A DNA stretch of 64,000 nt, from the NCBI RefSeq assembly GCF_003945595.2, contig NW_024104765.1, forward strand, positions 2,604,001-2,668,000, written 5' to 3'. A program made the translations under genes and the position numbers. This stretch comes from Pipra filicauda (Eukaryota; Chordata; Aves; Passeriformes; Pipridae). Each line of letters starts with the position of its first letter. Positions within the stretch are counted from its first letter, which is position 1. Positions 62,145 to 64,000 of this stretch are shown one piece after another. The notes under the pieces are model-generated. The model did no database searches and was not told the DNA's origin. It saw only the letters and a program-made list of their open reading frames with translations.

Positions 62145-62470
62145 TTTGCAAATGAAGATTTGGGAAAGGGCTCTACTCACGTTTGTCACAAGCGTGCTGG
62201 TGGCTAAAAAGGCCAATACGAGATAGACAAATCTGGTTGCAAAAGGCACAGTGGAAAGACTCCTTAGGTGGTAAATTCTACAAGGCACTATTCTTTCTGC
62301 GTTGCCTTTTCTCCTCAAGGGTGATCCTGCGTGCTTTCTCAAAGGTATCAGCAGCGTTATAGATGGTGTGTCTCCAGACCTCCTGGTTGGAGGCCAGAGT
62401 AGACCAGTTATGGTGATCAATATGGCCAAGATTGAGATGTTGGGCATGCAAATAAAAAATTTAAAACAAA
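62145..62470 (-). mobile_element. Decayed LINE ORF2 C-terminus, apparently not CR1
   Basis: The minus-strand frame from 62,430 reads LGHIDHHNWSTLASN, then EVWRHTIYNAADTFEKARR and EEKRQRRK before a stop at 62,278-62,280. The same frame continues with FHCAFCNQICLSRIGL. This order (a LGxID..W..LA.D block, W..xxxxGaxxFE..R, a basic EKRxRRK stretch, then CxxC...C.SRIGL...H) is the C-terminal layout I know from the zinc-finger-ended polymerase of certain vertebrate and invertebrate LINEs. It is not that of CR1 ORF2. The usual histidine after SRIGL is gone and there is an in-frame stop, so it is dead. Possible further homology on the 5' side (62,480-62,765) is too decayed to trust. I do not name the clade. 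Confidence 0.6.
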
Positions 62471-64000
62471 GTAGCCAGACTTTAGAAAAATGAAAACTAA
62501 TCATACCCTGGAAACCTAAGCCCATTCAATCATTGAAGAAGTTAGAGGGGTTTTTCCTTTCTCAAGAGATATATTCCAACTTCATTGTGAAAAAGAACTA
62601 ATTACAAGCATAACATCAAGTCTACCCATTACTGCAAAAACAAATTGTTCTAGAAACAGAAGTATGTGTTGGCAGTGGATAAGTCTAAAAATTCTGAGGT
62701 TATGGAGAGACAACACATCTGTCCTCAACCTATCACCAGAGACACCACTGCACCACCAGTACAATAAATGAGTGAAACTAAGTTAATGAAAGACATTCTG
62801 AAGGTAAAATTATGTTCCAGAAAACATCAATGGGATCAACAAAAAAAAACTATGGCCTCCCTTTTTTTGGGTAAGTGATTCTTCTCTGTATTTGAATTTA
62901 TACCACAAAAGGTTTCTTTATAAATATATGAATTGTTGGTTTCTTCATGACTGTGTGACAAAAAAACCATGGCCTTTGAAACCTTAAAAACATAATCAGT
63001 AATCCTGGTGGAGGTTAATGCTGTCTTTTTTATCTTTAATTAATGTGCCTTAAATTAGTAGAAATGCAATCAAGAAAGAGACTATGGTTGGAATACAATA
63101 TAGCAGTTAAACAAGTAAAAAAAAGAAGGCTGTCAAAAAATATCAAGTTAAAACCTCAGTATGCCTGCATTACCAACCTGTCTAAATATTTCCCACAAAA
63201 ATAGCCATAACACATTCTCTTTTTTAAACTTTTATTTTGTTTAAAAATAATGAAATATTAATGCAGTAACAATGGAGGTAAACGGGTCAAAAAATTCAAT
63301 CTATCTTCATATAACTCAAATCAGATACTTGTCAATTACCTAAATTTTTATGTTCATTAAAAGTAATTTAAATATTAACTATATGAAAATACTTTATGCA
63401 GACATATCCTAGCAAAATTCTTCTTTGGTCTATATGGAAATATGACACATCTTCAGAGCAATGCAAAATAGGAAGTAGGTCTTCATTAAGAATACCAAGA
63501 GTTCATAGAGTTAAATAATGACAGCTCTCTTCATTAATTCTCATGAAAACTTAAAAAAACATAGTTAATGGGAACAGGCTAGACCTAGTCTGAAGTAAAA
63601 CTCCCAATGTAGGGGACATCTTATGCAGTTCAGAACACTGAATCACAAAGAGCCAAAGACGATTTTTTTTATTTTCTTAACCAACACTGTAGTTAAAATG
63701 GAAATTTAAAATTAAAACATATTCCTTTTATTGAACTGTATTTAAAAAGTGATTGTTGTGCACTGTAATCTTCATTACCTTAACATGGTAAAAGAGGGAG
63801 AGTAAAATGAACTGAGTAGACCACATGGCATAGAATATATTGTTAGGGAACTAAGGCATATATCTTTAGTTAGAAGCAAGATAGTATTTCAAAATATCAT
63901 TCTTTAACAAAAAAAATATTGAAATAACTGCACTTAGAGAAATTCTTTAATGAAGGTAAGTTATAACGGTTCATTGTGCTTTATGACACCTTTTTGTAGA
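62471..64000. other. Unique AT-rich sequence to the window end
   Basis: No gene, RNA or nameable repeat. Several A-runs of 7-8 bases. The first 300 bp may hold more of the decayed LINE on the minus strand, but I cannot align it with confidence. Confidence 0.5.

Noticed and set aside
62133..62525. 130-codon minus-strand frame over the LINE remnant
   Set aside because: It is in a different frame from the one that shows the LINE motifs, so it is a shadow frame.
1..64000. CRISPR arrays, operons, bacterial promoters or ribosome-binding sites
   Set aside because: No regularly spaced direct repeats and no prokaryotic gene structure; the repeats are those of a bird genome.

Overview
The window looks like bird genomic DNA: AT-rich, CpG-poor, with no recognisable protein-coding gene, rRNA, tRNA, CRISPR array or operon-like layout. 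The bird assignment rests on repeats. There are about ten CR1 LINE fragments. Several are in reverse orientation and open with the CR1 3'-end octamer (variants of CATAGAAT), followed by the familiar 'ggttggaagggacct' and 'ccctgggcagcctgttcc' type blocks. Four endogenous-retrovirus LTRs are of kinds I know from bird genomes. The long LTR at 22,606 resembles families I associate with Neoaves, especially songbirds, but that finer placement is from memory. I read the window as part of a gene desert or a very long intron.

Layout. 1-4.8 kb holds three CR1 pieces (minus, minus, plus), the last with a decayed reverse-transcriptase core. 4.8-12.8 kb is unique AT-rich sequence. 12.8-15.1 kb has an old plus-strand CR1, a minus-strand CR1 with four 3'-end octamers, and a GC-rich patch with a G10 run. 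17.46-19.56 kb is a mosaic of a truncated CR1 and two different LTRs. 21.6 kb has a CR1 scrap. 22,606-23,632 is a complete solo LTR. 26.45 kb has a CR1 fragment. 33,364-33,793 is a second complete solo LTR with a perfect 5-bp target duplication. 34.03-34.71 kb carries the longest open frame in the window: a TATA-like box, a short signal-peptide-like start and a possible splice donor, running into a T/G-rich tract. 37.8 kb has an old CR1-like piece. 46.46-46.57 kb is a (TTTC/TTCC)n microsatellite. 53.86-54.31 kb is the C-terminal part of CR1 ORF1 (SGNH-esterase domain), still open for about 103 codons. 59.77-59.88 kb has a promoter-like motif cluster. 62.0-62.5 kb has a perfect 18-bp hairpin next to what looks like the C-terminal end of a LINE of another clade.

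The genes do not work together here, because no host gene can be supported. I found no convincing undescribed system. The best leads are the possible secreted-protein first exon near 34.16 kb, the promoter-like cluster near 59.8 kb, the 18-bp hairpin at 62.0 kb and the non-CR1 LINE remnant beside it. Repeat family assignments are from memory of consensus sequences, and element ends are approximate unless a target duplication is stated.
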